Shown here piece by piece: positions 1 through 28,405 of a stretch of 64,000 nucleotides of DNA. How positions within the stretch are numbered: position 1 is the first letter of the stretch; each line of letters opens with the position of its first letter. Position numbers and translations under genes: made by a program. This DNA comes from Crambe crambe. Lineage: Eukaryota > Porifera > Demospongiae > Poecilosclerida > Crambeidae. The stretch covers positions 682,001-746,000 of the forward strand of contig OZ004589.1 in NCBI GenBank assembly GCA_963924555.1. The letters are read 5' to 3'. The notes beneath the pieces are model-generated. The model searched no databases, was not told the DNA's origin, and saw only the letters and a list, made by a program, of their open reading frames with translations.

Positions 1-2391
1 TCTCTGTCAGTAACCTGCCATCATCACTGTGTTTGGTTAAATGAAACGGTCTCTAATAGCCTCTGACTAAATGTTTATAACTTCTTGCTTTGCTTTGGGA
101 AAGACCCTTAATTAATGCTATTTTCAATGCTCTATATCTAACATCACTTTCGTATTGAAATCTTCTCGTGTGTGTGTGTGTGCTCAAGTTAATAATATTG
201 AACTCAATCTAATAAAACGCACTCAGAGTAAGAGTTCTTTGTTTGAGTATGCACGAGCTGTTATAGACCCTTAACTCTCTATGCAGTAATTCAGTGGAGT
301 CCATAGAGGTCAATATTATGATCATGATGTGGGCAAGCGTCTTTTTGTGACTCAATTAGTCCCCTCCATCCAATGGGGCATGTGCATGTCCTGTATTGTG
401 TGGTACATGGTCTAACCACACTCAGCTGTTTACATAACCCAGCCTCCGCCCATCACTGCAGCAAATTGTAACATTCGTTACATGCCCTCCACTCCCTAGA
501 GAGCTACTGTAGCCCCAAGGCCTTAATTAGTGCACGTGTTCATACATACTCTGTGTATCCTATTGCTCTGTAGTCATTTTCGAGCTTCTAATTACAGTGA
601 CCTTTGCACCCTTGTGTCTAGGCTCTATGATATAAGCTCTTTAGATCTTTCAAAATGAAAAAATCACACTTTAATTTCAGATTCTCTCAGCACTCTGCAT
701 ATCAGATAGATTCAGACTGTTTCAGATTAGCCAATGGTCTCAAGCTATCAGATGATCAGAGTGTTTAGGTTTCAGATTAGTCAACGCTAAGCATGGTCTC
801 AGAGTGTGCAGGTGGAAGGGATTTGTTACTAGGGCATGTGCATGAGAGGAACTGTCTACCTTTCATGGTCAATTGACATTAGGAATTAACCCCCCAAACC
901 TGTAATGAACTAATTATATTCAGTAGCTATGCAGTCATTTTATAAGCTGCCTTATCTGCTAGCTGTGGTTGCTTATAAATGTAACTGTACTAGTTCGGGA
1001 GTGCAGTCTTTGTTGAATTGAGAATTGCATTGCACATAGGTTACTTTTCTTACTTACAAGGATTATTGTTAGTCCCCCGTGTAGACTGTTGCTATGGAAT
1101 GGAAGATACATGATGAGTGGGAAGTATTTGGCTGCTGCGATCCGCTAGGTTGCACTTGCTGCTGCTTAATGGTGGGTGATGGGGTGGGAGGTGTTTGTAC
1201 TTTGGCTGCTGCGTTCCTCTAGGTTGCGCATTCCTGTTGAATTGAAGATGGTGTTGGAGCTACTTGAAATCACTTGTTACTTTGTAGAAATCGTAGTGCA
1301 GATGTTGTAGGCAAATTTAAACAGGCTCCACCTTCACTTTACTTTAGCATGTGGAGTGAATTTTGGCCAATGTAAATGTAGTATCAGCTGTATGCGCAGG
1401 AGCATGCTAGGCTCCAGCTGGTACAGACCAATTTGCTGTTGGTGGTGCAAAAAGGAAAACAGGTGTACCAACCACTGGATTTAACGCATAGTGCAAAAGG
1501 ACAAAAATGCAAAAATGTGATAGAATGGGCAAAAAACAAGAAGAAAGTGCTGACAGTGCATGTTTTTGGAGAGCAGCAGCAGCAGCATGTGTTATCCCCA
1601 GGAATTTAATCCTGAAGGACGAAAATAAGTCATCGGTCCAGGTTAGCTGGTTGCCTCCCTCCCTCACAATGGAAAAATCTTTCTCAATGTGACACTTGCT
1701 TAAACAGTGACCTGATTAGAATAGAGAAGGTCTTTTGCCCTGATTTAATAGAGAAGGGTACACGTCTTTGCCCTAAATGCTGTCCTGATTAGAGAAGTTC
1801 ATGTATTTAAAGAACTAGACATGGACAAATTGGGAATTTAATTGCAGGGGTCAGATGTAATTTGTTTCTTATGGTGAAGTTAGTGGCTTTATTATTGTAA
1901 ACAGCACTCATGGGCCTTTCAGTATTGTACACTACATATCTACACTTGAGCTGTTAGATGCTGTATTTGGTGCTGACTGCAGACCACAGAAAAATCTCAT
2001 CCATGTCTTAATTCTCAGCGAAATTCCTGTGGATTGAGAAAGCCTGTTCTGTCTATTGATCAAGTGTTTTCTGTGGGATGCCATTGAATTGTCACTAAGA
2101 TCTGAATCTGTTTGTGTTGCCCTGGAAAATGGGACCATGTAGTTGTTTGTGCATGTATTCAACACTTCTCTTGTTTGTGTCCCCTGGACCAGGAGATGTG
2201 CCTTCAATCATGCCATTAATGTTGGGTTCCTTCCCCGACCTGACAGTACCTTAATCATGTGATGTCTCTATCTCTTGGGAGGAATTAAGAGAGAGAGATT
2301 GTAGATTCCATATAGCTGTCTTGTTCAGTCTTTTCGTTTCATTGTTTTCACTCACTCAATGGGCATATCCTCTTAAATTACAGGTGAATAC

Positions 2392-2459
2392 GTGTGTGTG
2401 TGTATGTATGTATGTATGTATGTATGTATATATGTATGTATATATGTATGTATGTATGC
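2392..2459. repeat. GTAT tetranucleotide microsatellite
   Basis: A GT run passes into a GTAT array with a few interruptions. Simple sequence, no gene. Confidence 0.9.
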
Positions 2460-2798
2460 ATGATTCTGAGAGGAGGTTTGGAATGTGGTTCACTTGAAGC
2501 TCTTGAATGATGCTGAATGTTTTCATATTTTTTTTATTGATTATTTTTTAAGTTCCCATATCTCTAGAAAGCTCTCATTCGACTTCCTGGGCTGACTAGC
2601 TAGCTTTAGTGCTAGCTAATATATTATTTTGAAGCCTTTCTACTTTAGTCTATTTAAAGCTTTAAAACTTTGTTCGATCAGTTAAAATTGCGCAACATCA
2701 ATGTACGTAGAGAAAAGAATCAGCATCCTGCTGGCCTCACCGAACTATCTGTGTTTTCTTAGCAATGGCTGAGAACTATATACATATAATTTTTGGCT

Positions 2799-2800
<2 letters not shown>

Positions 2801-2829
<29 letters not shown>
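2801..2829. repeat. Poly-T tract (29 T)
   Basis: Uninterrupted run of 29 T. It could be the reverse-strand tail of an old retroposed sequence, but I see no element body or target duplication next to it. Confidence 0.85.
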
Positions 2830-2838
<9 letters not shown>

Positions 2839-3418
2839 CTAGTTATGGGAAATATGTCATAATGGATGCATGCCTTTTTTGTTCTGCTATAATATAAACA
2901 TGTACATAAGTGGAGGACCCTCTATAGTGAAGTGAACTAGGCAACATGTGCCACAGATGCCATGTTGGAATGTGAATGGTGTTTTAAAATGTGACCTCCC
3001 CTGGTGTATGTATGCATCCATGTGTGTCGTCTTTGGCATTCTCTGCATTCCTTTATGCCATCTCTGAAAAGAAACTGATGCTTAAGGAAAAAAAAGATAT
3101 TGCAAAGACCAGCTAAAAGGGGAAATTGACCTATGTAACTTTAAGGCTGAGGCTTCTTTTTAGTTGGGGTTTTCTGTCGTGTGTAGATATACCTTAAGCA
3201 GCCGATCAAACATAAAAACAATCAACATGTTTTCGAGTGGGGCACTCGATATAATATGTTGGGTTAATTCTCAGGCTATGGTGCTATGCTGTTATGTGAC
3301 CTTTAAGGGTTGCTACCGCATGGGATTGCAATGCTGATTGATGGAAGGCCTGCCACTAATTTGTCGTGCTGGTTGAAGGGAATGTGAGAAATGTGAAGTG
3401 GAAGTTCATATTTAAGGC

Positions 3419-3421
<3 letters not shown>

Positions 3422-3511
<90 letters not shown>
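3422..3511 (+). repeat. (CT)n tract before the first visible RhoGAP exon
   Basis: About 45 CT units continuing as CT-rich sequence up to a TAG acceptor at 3581-3582. It extends the polypyrimidine tract of that 3' splice site. The Arg-Glu and Ser-Leu open frames it creates are artefacts. Confidence 0.9.
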
Positions 3512-3515
<4 letters not shown>

Positions 3516-3582
3516 CCTCTCTCGTTTCCTACCCTCCATCCCCTCTCCCTCCATCCCTCTCTCCTCTCCTCCCCCTCACTAG

Positions 3583-19907
<16,325 letters not shown>

Positions 19908-20343
19908 AAGTTATCCATGGAAATAAGGAAAAAGGATGTTTTAATCAGAGCCATAATTTTTTTTTTGTGTGTGTGTGTGTGTGTGTGTCTTCTGTCTGTC
20001 CAGTTATACATCACTAACTTTTTTGTTGTTAATCATCTTAGTTACTTTGTTTGTTTGTTTGTTTTTTTGTTTGTTGTTTTGTTTCTTTTTTCTTTGGCTC
20101 ATCTTTTTTTTTTATTTATTGATAGCAATTCAATGGCTAGAACATTAAAGAATGAAATCACTATATTTGTCATTGAGTTAGTGAAAGGGAAGAGGGAAGG
20201 TTGCATGATAATAGTATTATGGGGAGAACCTACTTCGACCCTTTAATCAGTAATATAAAAAATGATTTATTGCAGAAGTCACAGAAAGTCACAAAAAAGA
20301 TTGCTCTAATAAATGTTATATAAGATGGAGTTTAATAATGTTG
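19908..20343. other. Shared 3' region between the convergent RhoGAP and Ig-receptor genes
   Basis: T-rich, with a GT run at about 19970-19987. An ATTAAA at about 20145 and an AATAAA at about 20308 could serve the + strand gene. An AATAAA on the minus strand at about 20263-20268 could serve the Ig receptor. No coding sequence seen. Confidence 0.5.
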
Positions 20344-23300
20344 TCAGTTGATGGCTGCATAATCGTATTCTAGATACTGATTGTTTGGTATGGAGTGTAT
20401 TTGAATTGATCTCATCTTCTCATACTCATCCGTAGTAGGACCCCCGGCCTTCCCCCTTGGAGTATCATAGTGGTACTTGTCTATATCCTCATAGTGCGGC
20501 TCTGACAAATCTCCCCCCATCACCTCCTGATTGCTGTGTCCAGTGAGGCTGAGAGAAGGATTAATGGCACTGATCACAGGAGACTTCCCTTCTCTGTTGC
20601 ATGTACTGTATGCATAATGATTTTAGTTTACATGAATTCTGGAAAGTACAATTATTTAGGAACAGAGCGGAGTGACAAAAAATGAAGTGGTCAGGTACTA
20701 TTATAAACAGTGCATCATCTAGGGAGTCTGGGGGCATTCCCTCCCTAAATACCAGGTGCATTCTGGGGGGAGTTTTTTACACCTTGAAGTGGCAAAATAA
20801 TATAAGGTTCAGATTTCAGAGTGGAAAAAAATGGTCCAGCTGAAACCTGACTACCCGACCACTGTTATTAACTACCCACCTCTTTGCACTGGCTTCCTCC
20901 ATGGCCGCTTTCATCCTCCTATTCTTGGACACCATAACCAGTATGATCGTTATGGTAACGGTTGCTATGACAATCAGGAGAAATGCCACACCTGCTGATG
21001 CACCTATGACTATGTTGAGTGGGACACCGGACGTGGGAGGAGATCTGGTGGAGAGATCGACACCTGCTGCGCATTCGTTATCTCTCAGTGTAGCTATGGT
21101 GACAGGACATCTTTTATCCACGCTATGCAGGACGACTTGGATTGAGATGGTTCCATCAACTCTAATCCATTCTGAAATGAACCTGAGGAGATTGGAGCTG
21201 GAGGATCTTTCAGTGCCATGGAGACGAGCTCGGAATGTGACAGCATGGGGGGAGTTGGGGAAGCAGAGGAAGCTAGCGGAAGTGATGTGATTGGTGGTTA
21301 GAGCACAGGACGGACAGAGGCGGTTGATGTTGGAGACGAGGAAGGAGATGACTGTATCCACTTTCTCTTTCCCATTAAAATTCTAGTGACAAAGATAGGA
21401 AACATGTAGAGATGTGGACACTTGGACTAGAGAGGTGTCCTGATTAAAGAGGTGTCCTGATTAGAGGGTATCCTGATTAGAGAGGTGATTTAACACTTAT
21501 TTTGTTCTGAAATATACTTACCACCCAATCCTGACACTGTCCTACCATCAAGATTCTGAGCTGAAAGAGAACACCTTTAAAAAAGAGGGGAAAAAAAAAA
21601 AAGGAAAAAATTAGCTCAATCCTGTTCCTCAATTGGAACTAACTCTGTCAGTGACTCACTGTCAAGGATAACAGTCCTGGTATGACTGAGCATCCAACCA
21701 TGGTCACTGGGTAAACCACCACGTGTCACACTACACACATAGTCTCCCTCATCCCCCCGAGTCAGGGGGGCAAAGGAGATGTTGCTTGTATAAGTGAGCA
21801 GTAGAGAATTCATTCTAACGGTGTCAGATATGGAAACGTGATCTGGTAAGTTTCTTCCATTTTTCCTCCACCTCATCTCCAAATTTGGAAAAATGTTTTG
21901 CGGAGACCCGTGGCTTGTTAGAGTAACTATGCAGGTGAGATCCAACATCAGGCCAACAAAGAAGCTGTAGTTTGTAGGGTAGCCAATGCTACTTATCTCC
22001 ACCCCCAACACTGTGATGGGATCAAATTCTATTCTTCCAGTGGTGAGTGCAGTGGACACTTCACATGCGTAACTGCCAGAATCTGATTCGTGGGTATCTC
22101 TCACTTGTAACTCCAATAATAGGCCATTTCTATCAGTGAGTGTTTCAGAAGTTGACACTCTTGATGAGGAGTTGGCTATGTTGAGACCGTCTTTCAGCCA
22201 CTGCACTTGGAGAATGGGTGTGGCATTGCTAATCCTGACTTGCAATGAGAGAGTCTCTCCTTCCAGCAATGTCGAACGCTCCAAGTGAGATGAAAAAACT
22301 GAGAAACAAAATAGCTAACAATCAAGGGAGTGATCTAAAACTGCCGATGTATAAAGTACAAAGACTATTATTTTGCTACTGTTGATAAAAGAGTAAACTA
22401 AACTACTTTGCTGAGAAACTGAAGGGGGGGCCTATGAATATTGTATAGTTAGCTAGCTACCTCTTTGAACTCTAAATATTTCTTTTTCATAACTTCAAGT
22501 ACTCCAAGAACAGGCATGTTTGCTTTACTCGGAAAACAAGATGGAGACTGAGGTTTTTTGATTCCAGTTAAAATATCAACAGGTGACCTACCCAGCACTT
22601 GAGTGAGGTTGAAGTTTCTTTGCGATGGACCTGCGATATTTTGAGCAGTGCAATGATACAAACCCACATCCGAGGGCATGATTGGATCAATCAGCAAAGT
22701 TGATTCAACTTCCCCACCCCTTCTCGTATTAGTGATCATGATACGTCCATCTGGAGACATTAAATATTGCAGTTAGCCATGTGATAGTCATGTGAAAACC
22801 ATGTGATGTGGTAGAAATTAACTAAATTAACAAATTTTTGTGGGCCTGAATATTCCACTACCTTGGGTAAGGTTGATTCCATTCCGGTTCCAGAATATGT
22901 CAGCTGATGGGAATCCCATTCTGTCGGTGCAAGAGAGATTCAGGCGAGATCCGTTGATTGCCTCTCCAACACCGGATGGAGACAGAACTAGATTAGGAGG
23001 CACTGCATTATAAGAGAACAGATAACAGAGTGCACATAGATGGCATCACATCTTGAGATTGAGGGAGGATCAATTTTCTGGAGTTCTTAATTAGAGGGGT
23101 TTCACTCACTGTACTACACTACCACATGTACTCACCGTTTACATTGACCTGAAATGTTGCACTGGCAGAAAGAGAGTTGTACTGCACACGACATGTATAG
23201 TTCCCCCTCATGGCCGCCATGATAGGACTACGCAGGAAGATCTCTGAACCAGACTGAGACACAAGGACCCTCACTCCTGGGGGGAGGCTGGAGTCGTTGT

Positions 23301-24970
23301 TGAAGAACCATGTGACGGAGGAAGTGGAAGAAGGAGGGGAGATAAAGGGGGAGAGGGAGACGCCATTGTTGGTGGGGTGCAGTCCCGCTATGAGGTCATG
23401 GCGTGGAATTGGAGCGAGGACAGAGAGAGCAGCTGGAATGGAATGGGATAAAAAAATAATCCAATATATTAATACAGAGAATACTATCAATATAGCCTTT
23501 TCTTGTTGTATGATACCCCATGCCTACTGGGTGAGGAATTTAGCCATATTTCCTTCCTTACTTTCTCCAATTCTGAGAGAGGCTATTTCTCCCCCTCTGC
23601 CATGACAGCTGTACACGCCCACATCATTCACCCCAAACCGCTGCAGGACCAGAGTCCATTCGTTGGGCAAGTCACTGACATCAGTGGAGGCATACACAGC
23701 ACTAACACTTGATCCAGGAAACTCTGAGGAAGATAGACTTCTTACACTACTGCCATTCACACGCCAAACATTTGTCCCTTGGTCAAACTCGACCATTTTA
23801 TTCGTGTCTCGGCACATAATATGGTAGGTGTGGCCCTGGACTAGGTTTATAGGGCGTGGCTGGTTCCTGTCGATGCTGAGGGACATAAGAAGACGAGGAG
23901 GTTCCTGCAAGCTGAAGATAAGGCTGCATTCACCTGCAGAATATGGGGGGTTGATCATCATAGCTAACAATGCTCATAGAAAAGGAGGTTAAGGATTGCT
24001 ACCTAGCTATAGGATTTTAAATTTTTGAGTCCGTTGCAGAGGATCTAGCTAGCTACCCCAAATTTTTTAGCTATTTCCCAAAACTTGAAAATGAAAATCC
24101 AGACCTCCCTCTACAGAGTCAGACACCCTCTCAGAACTCCCTCTAGTTACACACCTCTCAGCGCTCTGTCTCACTCCATATCAGAGCAAAAGACACTACA
24201 TTTAGATAGCATGGTTTCATTTTTCAAATCGACCTACCTACGAGCTACCCCAAGAATAGACTTGTAACAAGAAATTGAGCTAACAGCTACCACATTAATA
24301 CTACCAAGCTAGGCAATAATAAAGCTAGGCAATAATAAAGCTAGGCAATAATAAAGCTAGGCAATAATAAAGCTAGGCAATAATAAAGCTAGGCAATAAT
24401 AAAGCTAGGCAATAATAAAGCTAGGCAATAATAAAGCTGGGCAATAATAAGGCTGGGCAATAATAAAGCTGGGCAATAATAAGGCTGGGCAATAATAAAG
24501 CTGGGCAATAATAAGGCTAGGCAATAATAAGGCTAGGCAATAATAAGGCTAGGCAATAATAAGGCTAGGCAATAATAAAGCTAGGCAATAATAAGGCTAG
24601 GCAATAATAAGGCTAGGCAATAATAAGGCTAGGCAATAATAAAGCTAGGCAATAATAAGGCTAGGCAATAATAAGGCTAGGCAATAATAAGGCTAGGCAA
24701 TAATAAAGCTGGGCAATAATAAGGCTAGGCAATAATAAAGCTGGGCAATAATAAAGCTGGGCAATAATAAAGCTAGGCAATAATAAGGCTAGGCAATAAT
24801 AAAGCTAGGCAATAATAAGGTATATGTTATGAAGTATTATTAAAGGTACATTGCTATAGCTGGCACTGCAGGAGTTAATTAGCTAGACTACTAGCTATGA
24901 GCTAACAGGACTTACATATATGCAGTGTAGCCAGGAAGGATGATAGACTGAAGAACCGAGCCAGATGCAT
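20344..24970 (-). CDS. Single-pass immunoglobulin-superfamily receptor with tyrosine-rich tail
   Basis: Exons on the minus strand: 24970-24916 (ATG and signal peptide, start MHLARFFSLSSF), 23933-23562, 23432-23136, 23002-22862, 22750-22592, 22298-21660, 21560-21522, about 21382-20880, about 20605-20344 (stop). Phases agree for the first seven exons; the join into the membrane exon is unsettled because the obvious acceptor at 21383 gives a stop, so that boundary is approximate. About five Ig-like domains are seen: Ig1 (HIMC...YSC), Ig2 (YTC only), Ig3 split over two exons (LSC...YHC), Ig4 (YAC only), Ig5 (LTC...YVC). Then a short stem, a hydrophobic helix (IVIGASAGVAFLLIVIATV) and a basic stop-transfer. 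The cytoplasmic tail carries YEDI, YHYDTP, YEKM and YLEYDYAAI, possible SH2-docking motifs. Likely a cell-surface adhesion or signalling receptor; ligand unknown. Confidence 0.82.
24305..24820. repeat. 16-bp minisatellite, about 32 copies
   Basis: Unit AATAATAAAGCTAGGC with A/G variants at two positions. The variant copies are themselves ordered in higher-order patterns. It fills most of the first intron of the Ig receptor. Confidence 0.95.
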
Positions 24971-25440
24971 CACTTGCACTGAACAATTGAAGAACTAGCA
25001 AACTGTTTTACACCTCTACTGGCTCCACAAAATTCAAAAAACTGTACCCACCCAATAAAGGCTATGCAATACAAAACCACAGAGTATTGGTAGTATTGTA
25101 GCCACTTAGAAGATGGGCTGATCATATCTCGTCCGATTAGATACCACAATTGGACATGCGCAGTAGTCTAGTAAAATGTGTTTACATAGGAAACTATTGT
25201 AGTAAACTGACTCCTTATGGTGCATTGAAGTGGGTTGCTGACCATGTGTTCCTATGAACCACCACTTAATGACCTGGCTGCTTTATTGTGGTGTGAGTTA
25301 ATGCCATCCTCAAATCAGCATAGCTAAGGGTTCCTCTGGCTATTATGATTTTAGGATGAATTTGTCGTCCCATGTCTTGAGTTGGGTGCAGAGATAAAGG
25401 TTATCATTCCACACAAAAATAGTAATTTTCTCACTTAAGG

Positions 25441-25451
25441 CACACACACAC

Positions 25452-25530
<79 letters not shown>
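25441..25530. repeat. (CA)n microsatellite
   Basis: About 45 CA units with one early interruption, in the intergenic stretch between the Ig receptor and RBM48. I see no gene in 24971-26017. Confidence 0.95.
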
Positions 25531-25548
25531 CCCAGAAACAATCTTTAC

Positions 25549-25694
25549 AGCCTCGTTCCCAGGCCTTCCTCTCTCACTTGTAGTCTCTCACCGAAGAAAA
25601 AGGTTCTTCGGTGAGAGACTACAAGTGAGAGAGGAATTACCTTTTTCTTCGGTGAGAGACTACAAGTGAGAGAGGAAGGCCTGGGAACGAGGCT
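25549..25694. mobile_element. Fold-back MITE of 146 bp
   Basis: Begins AGCCTCGTTCCCAGGCC and ends with the inverse GGCCTGGGAACGAGGCT. The arm continues about 55 bp to the ACCGAAGAAAAAGG word; the right arm's inner part is duplicated, so the element is arm, inverted arm fragment, inverted full arm. No coding capacity. Confidence 0.85.
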
Positions 25695-26017
25695 AAAATC
25701 TTCCCATGTGGGTCATGGTTATGTGCATTGGGAACCATTATTAGTGGCATTCCATGGTGATGAAATAAGAGTTCATTTCCATGGTGATGAAATAAGAGTT
25801 CAGTTCCATGGTGATGAAATAAGAGTTTAGTGATAATCCTGCTAGTGTCACATGCTTAAGTGATGAAAAACAGCTAAATTGGATTGTCCCGAAGATTACA
25901 CTCCCATCACGGAAAATTACAAAAAGAGTTGCAGCATCATTTGAAGCACTTGACTAGGTGGAGAAAGAGAAGTTAGAAAATTTTCTCTAGCTATGATTGT
26001 AGTGATGTTATATTCGT

Positions 26018-28308
26018 TTTCTCTTCTTTGGTTTTGATTTCAAGCCAGAAGGCTCCATTGGTTTCCATACCTATAGAAAGTAAAGACACAAATAAGTTGG
26101 AGTGACTAACACTAGCTAGCTACTTGGCTACAAAGTGATAAGATCTTATTTTCCACTACAGCTTTCTAGCTGCTAACATAACATTGTCATCTTATCTCTC
26201 ATGATACTAATGGAGGCATCAATTACTGAAAGTCTCCCCTTAACATTAACACTTGCCCCATTATAGAATGTAATCCCTAAGCTAATTATACAGTGGGGAA
26301 AATCCTGTAATTATGTTACCATTGGTGGGTCTTTCTGACTACCAGGAGTAACGGGTGTCGTAGTAGTCTCAATATGGTTGCTGGTTGGCTCTTCACTACT
26401 CATATGCTTCCTCTTCTCTCCTGGTCTTTTCGCTGCCTTGATATTACTGTCTCCCCTGCCACCAGCATCACCACCACTACCAATCATATCCACAGATCTG
26501 GCTAAGTAAGCTGATACTCTATCTTCTATGCTTAATCCAGCTGGATTGAAGATATTTTCATCTAAACTACTCGTTCCTTTTCTCTTGCCTTCACTAATAG
26601 ATTCTGAAGGATCAGCAATACTTTGCTTCATTTTGGAACCACTTGTCTTGGTTCCAAATTTTGATTTTCCTTTCCCAAGCTGAGGAGGTGAGTTATTAGT
26701 CTGTTGTGATGGGAATTGGCTGGAGGATTGGTATGGCATGTGAGCGTGGGGGATAGGGGGAGTGGGAAGAATTGGAAATTGTGTCATATGACTATCACAT
26801 GATCTTGACGAGTAATCTTCAAGTGATTGTTGAGGAAGTACAGAAGATGACTCTATTGAGGAAGTTGTTGTGAAGGAGGGAGAAGTTACCACAGAGTTGG
26901 ATGTGGATGGTGGTCCAGGAGCAGATACTGTTTCAAGTGATTCTTGTGTCTCCTGAGCATGAGATCCACGACTAATGCTAGAAGAAGCACCTACCATTAA
27001 AATAACACAATCTTTAGTTACAGCTAAACAGATTCATTTTGTAAATCATTACTTTAGAATCTAATACAGTAGAACCTCCGAATCATGGACACACTTGGGA
27101 CACAGACTTTTGTCCGTTGTAGAGAGATTGGAGGTTATTGTGTAGAGTGTAACTGACCTCTTGTCTTCCATTCGATGACCTTTCTTCTGTTCAGCAGCTT
27201 CTCTCTAGTGTCCTGCACACTCTCATACTCCGGTGCATAGCAAACGTGCAGGTTCTTGCCAAAGAAAGAACGGTTGTCCAACTTCTTCTTAGCTATCCTG
27301 GCTGCATCGATGTCTGCAAACTTGATCCAGTAAACGTCAGTGTACTCTTCAGAAGGGTACTCATCTAACAGTCGATACCTGCAGCAGCAGTGAGATCAAT
27401 GTCTCTGCATGCAGAATGGTAAATTTCGAGAACACTCCTACCAACCACATAGGCCTAGTAGAGATTTTAAGACATTCTTGATGCTTACTCTTCAATATCA
27501 CCATACAATGCAAACTGCTGTAGGAGTTCTTGTGTGACTCCCAGAGCATGGACGTTCTGCACGAGCAGATACTTACTCTCCTTGTTGATGGTATAAACCT
27601 GTAATAATAAGTAAGGTAAATCAGGGTAATTCTGAATACTTTTTGGGAAAATGGTTCTTATTTCTGACTGGGAGCAGATAGAAACATGCTGTAAAGTGTA
27701 GATGAAAGTTAAATCTTTTCTCTAACTAGCAGTGAAAGCTTCATAGATTAAATTATTGTGGATAATTTATTATAGAGCCAAGAATGAAGGCATTCAAAAA
27801 TTGGTGGGTTGGGGTAATTCCAAATGATTGTTGTGGCTACACAAAGCATAAAGCTGCTTAGCCTTACAACCTTGCTTTTCAAAACTTCATCTCTAGTGCC
27901 ACCTTCAGAGGGCTAGATCAATTGCTCATCGTCTGATTCTGCTGATAATCTCCAGTAAGTTTTAGGAAGTTCAGGGGGTATTATTCAGAGCTAGCTAGCC
28001 TCAGTGCACAAGAAGCTTGATCTTCAAGAGTTGTTGCAAAGATGGAGCAAGAGGAGTAGTTTATGTGTATCAAGTTTGAGCTTGAAACGCCTCTTCCTTT
28101 TGAAGTAACCTCAGGTATTCAGAATTACCCTGTATTCAGAATTACCCTGACTTACCTTAGAAGCATTCAATACTGAGTCTGAGGTGGATTATACTGCATT
28201 GAAAGGACATTTCTAGTTAACTACCTTGACAGCTCTCTCCCACCTTGCTTCGCGATAGGCTGGTCTGTTCACTGCTACTTTTGCCTTCTTGTGATGCTCC
28301 AACGCCAT
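26018..28308 (-). CDS. RBM48: RBM48-like RNA-binding protein, intact copy (RBM48-a)
   Basis: Five exons: 28308-28225, 27598-27489, 27378-27158, 26990-26311 side (donor just inside, after CCACCAATG at about 26321) and 26070-26018. Start MALEHHKKAKVAVNRPAYRE. The RRM-like domain spans exons 1-3: VYTINKESKYLLVQNV, then the DEYPSEEYTDVYWIKF and FFGKNLHVCYAPEYES segments, which I recognise from animal RBM48. The middle is Ser/Thr-rich. The last exon encodes the basic C-terminus KPKKRKRI, matching the short basic end of vertebrate RBM48. In vertebrates and plants RBM48 works with ARMC7 in minor-intron splicing (established knowledge); that role here is inferred. It lies head to head with KK1, 97 bp apart, and is the only undamaged RBM48 in the window. 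Intron 1 carries a private 548-bp insertion. Confidence 0.88.
27064..27147. mobile_element. Truncated pogo-like MITE in RBM48-a intron 3
   Basis: Left half of the MITE seen in full at 43558, 49693 and 60768, starting TACAGTAGAACCTCCGAAT. The right half, including the second inverted end, is gone. Confidence 0.7.
27612..28159. mobile_element. 548-bp terminal-inverted-repeat element in RBM48-a intron 1
   Basis: Left end starts TAAGGTAAATCAGGGTAATT; the right end is its inverse with one mismatch, and the inner part of the right arm is duplicated. The same intron in RBM48-b, c and d lacks it, so empty sites are available for comparison. The target duplication is not clear. No open frame of note. 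Confidence 0.75.
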
Positions 28309-28405
28309 TTAAAAGGTCAAAGGTCCAAGTCTGAAGTGCAATCCACGATCCTATAGGCGATACCAGCCCCACCCTATGTGACACGCCCCTTGCTATGTTT
28401 TGAAC
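28309..28405. promoter_or_regulatory. Candidate bidirectional promoter, RBM48-a / KK1
   Basis: The two start codons face away from each other with 97 bp between. Similar arrangements recur at 45167-45269 and 61565-61667. No TATA box stands out; the assignment rests on geometry. Confidence 0.55.

Larger units (their letters stand above)
1..3421. other. No gene recognised; upstream flank or long 5' intron
   Basis: I see no convincing coding exon here. The short open frames have no recognisable domain and no consistent splice signals. The stretch precedes the first supported exon of the RhoGAP gene and may hold its 5' untranslated region or a long intron. It contains a few degenerate duplications (for example a repeated block around 1126-1250), a tetranucleotide array and a T tract. 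Confidence 0.5.

Noticed and set aside
24305-24820. CRISPR-like look of regular short repeats
   Set aside because: Units are head-to-tail with no unique spacers; a minisatellite in an animal intron.
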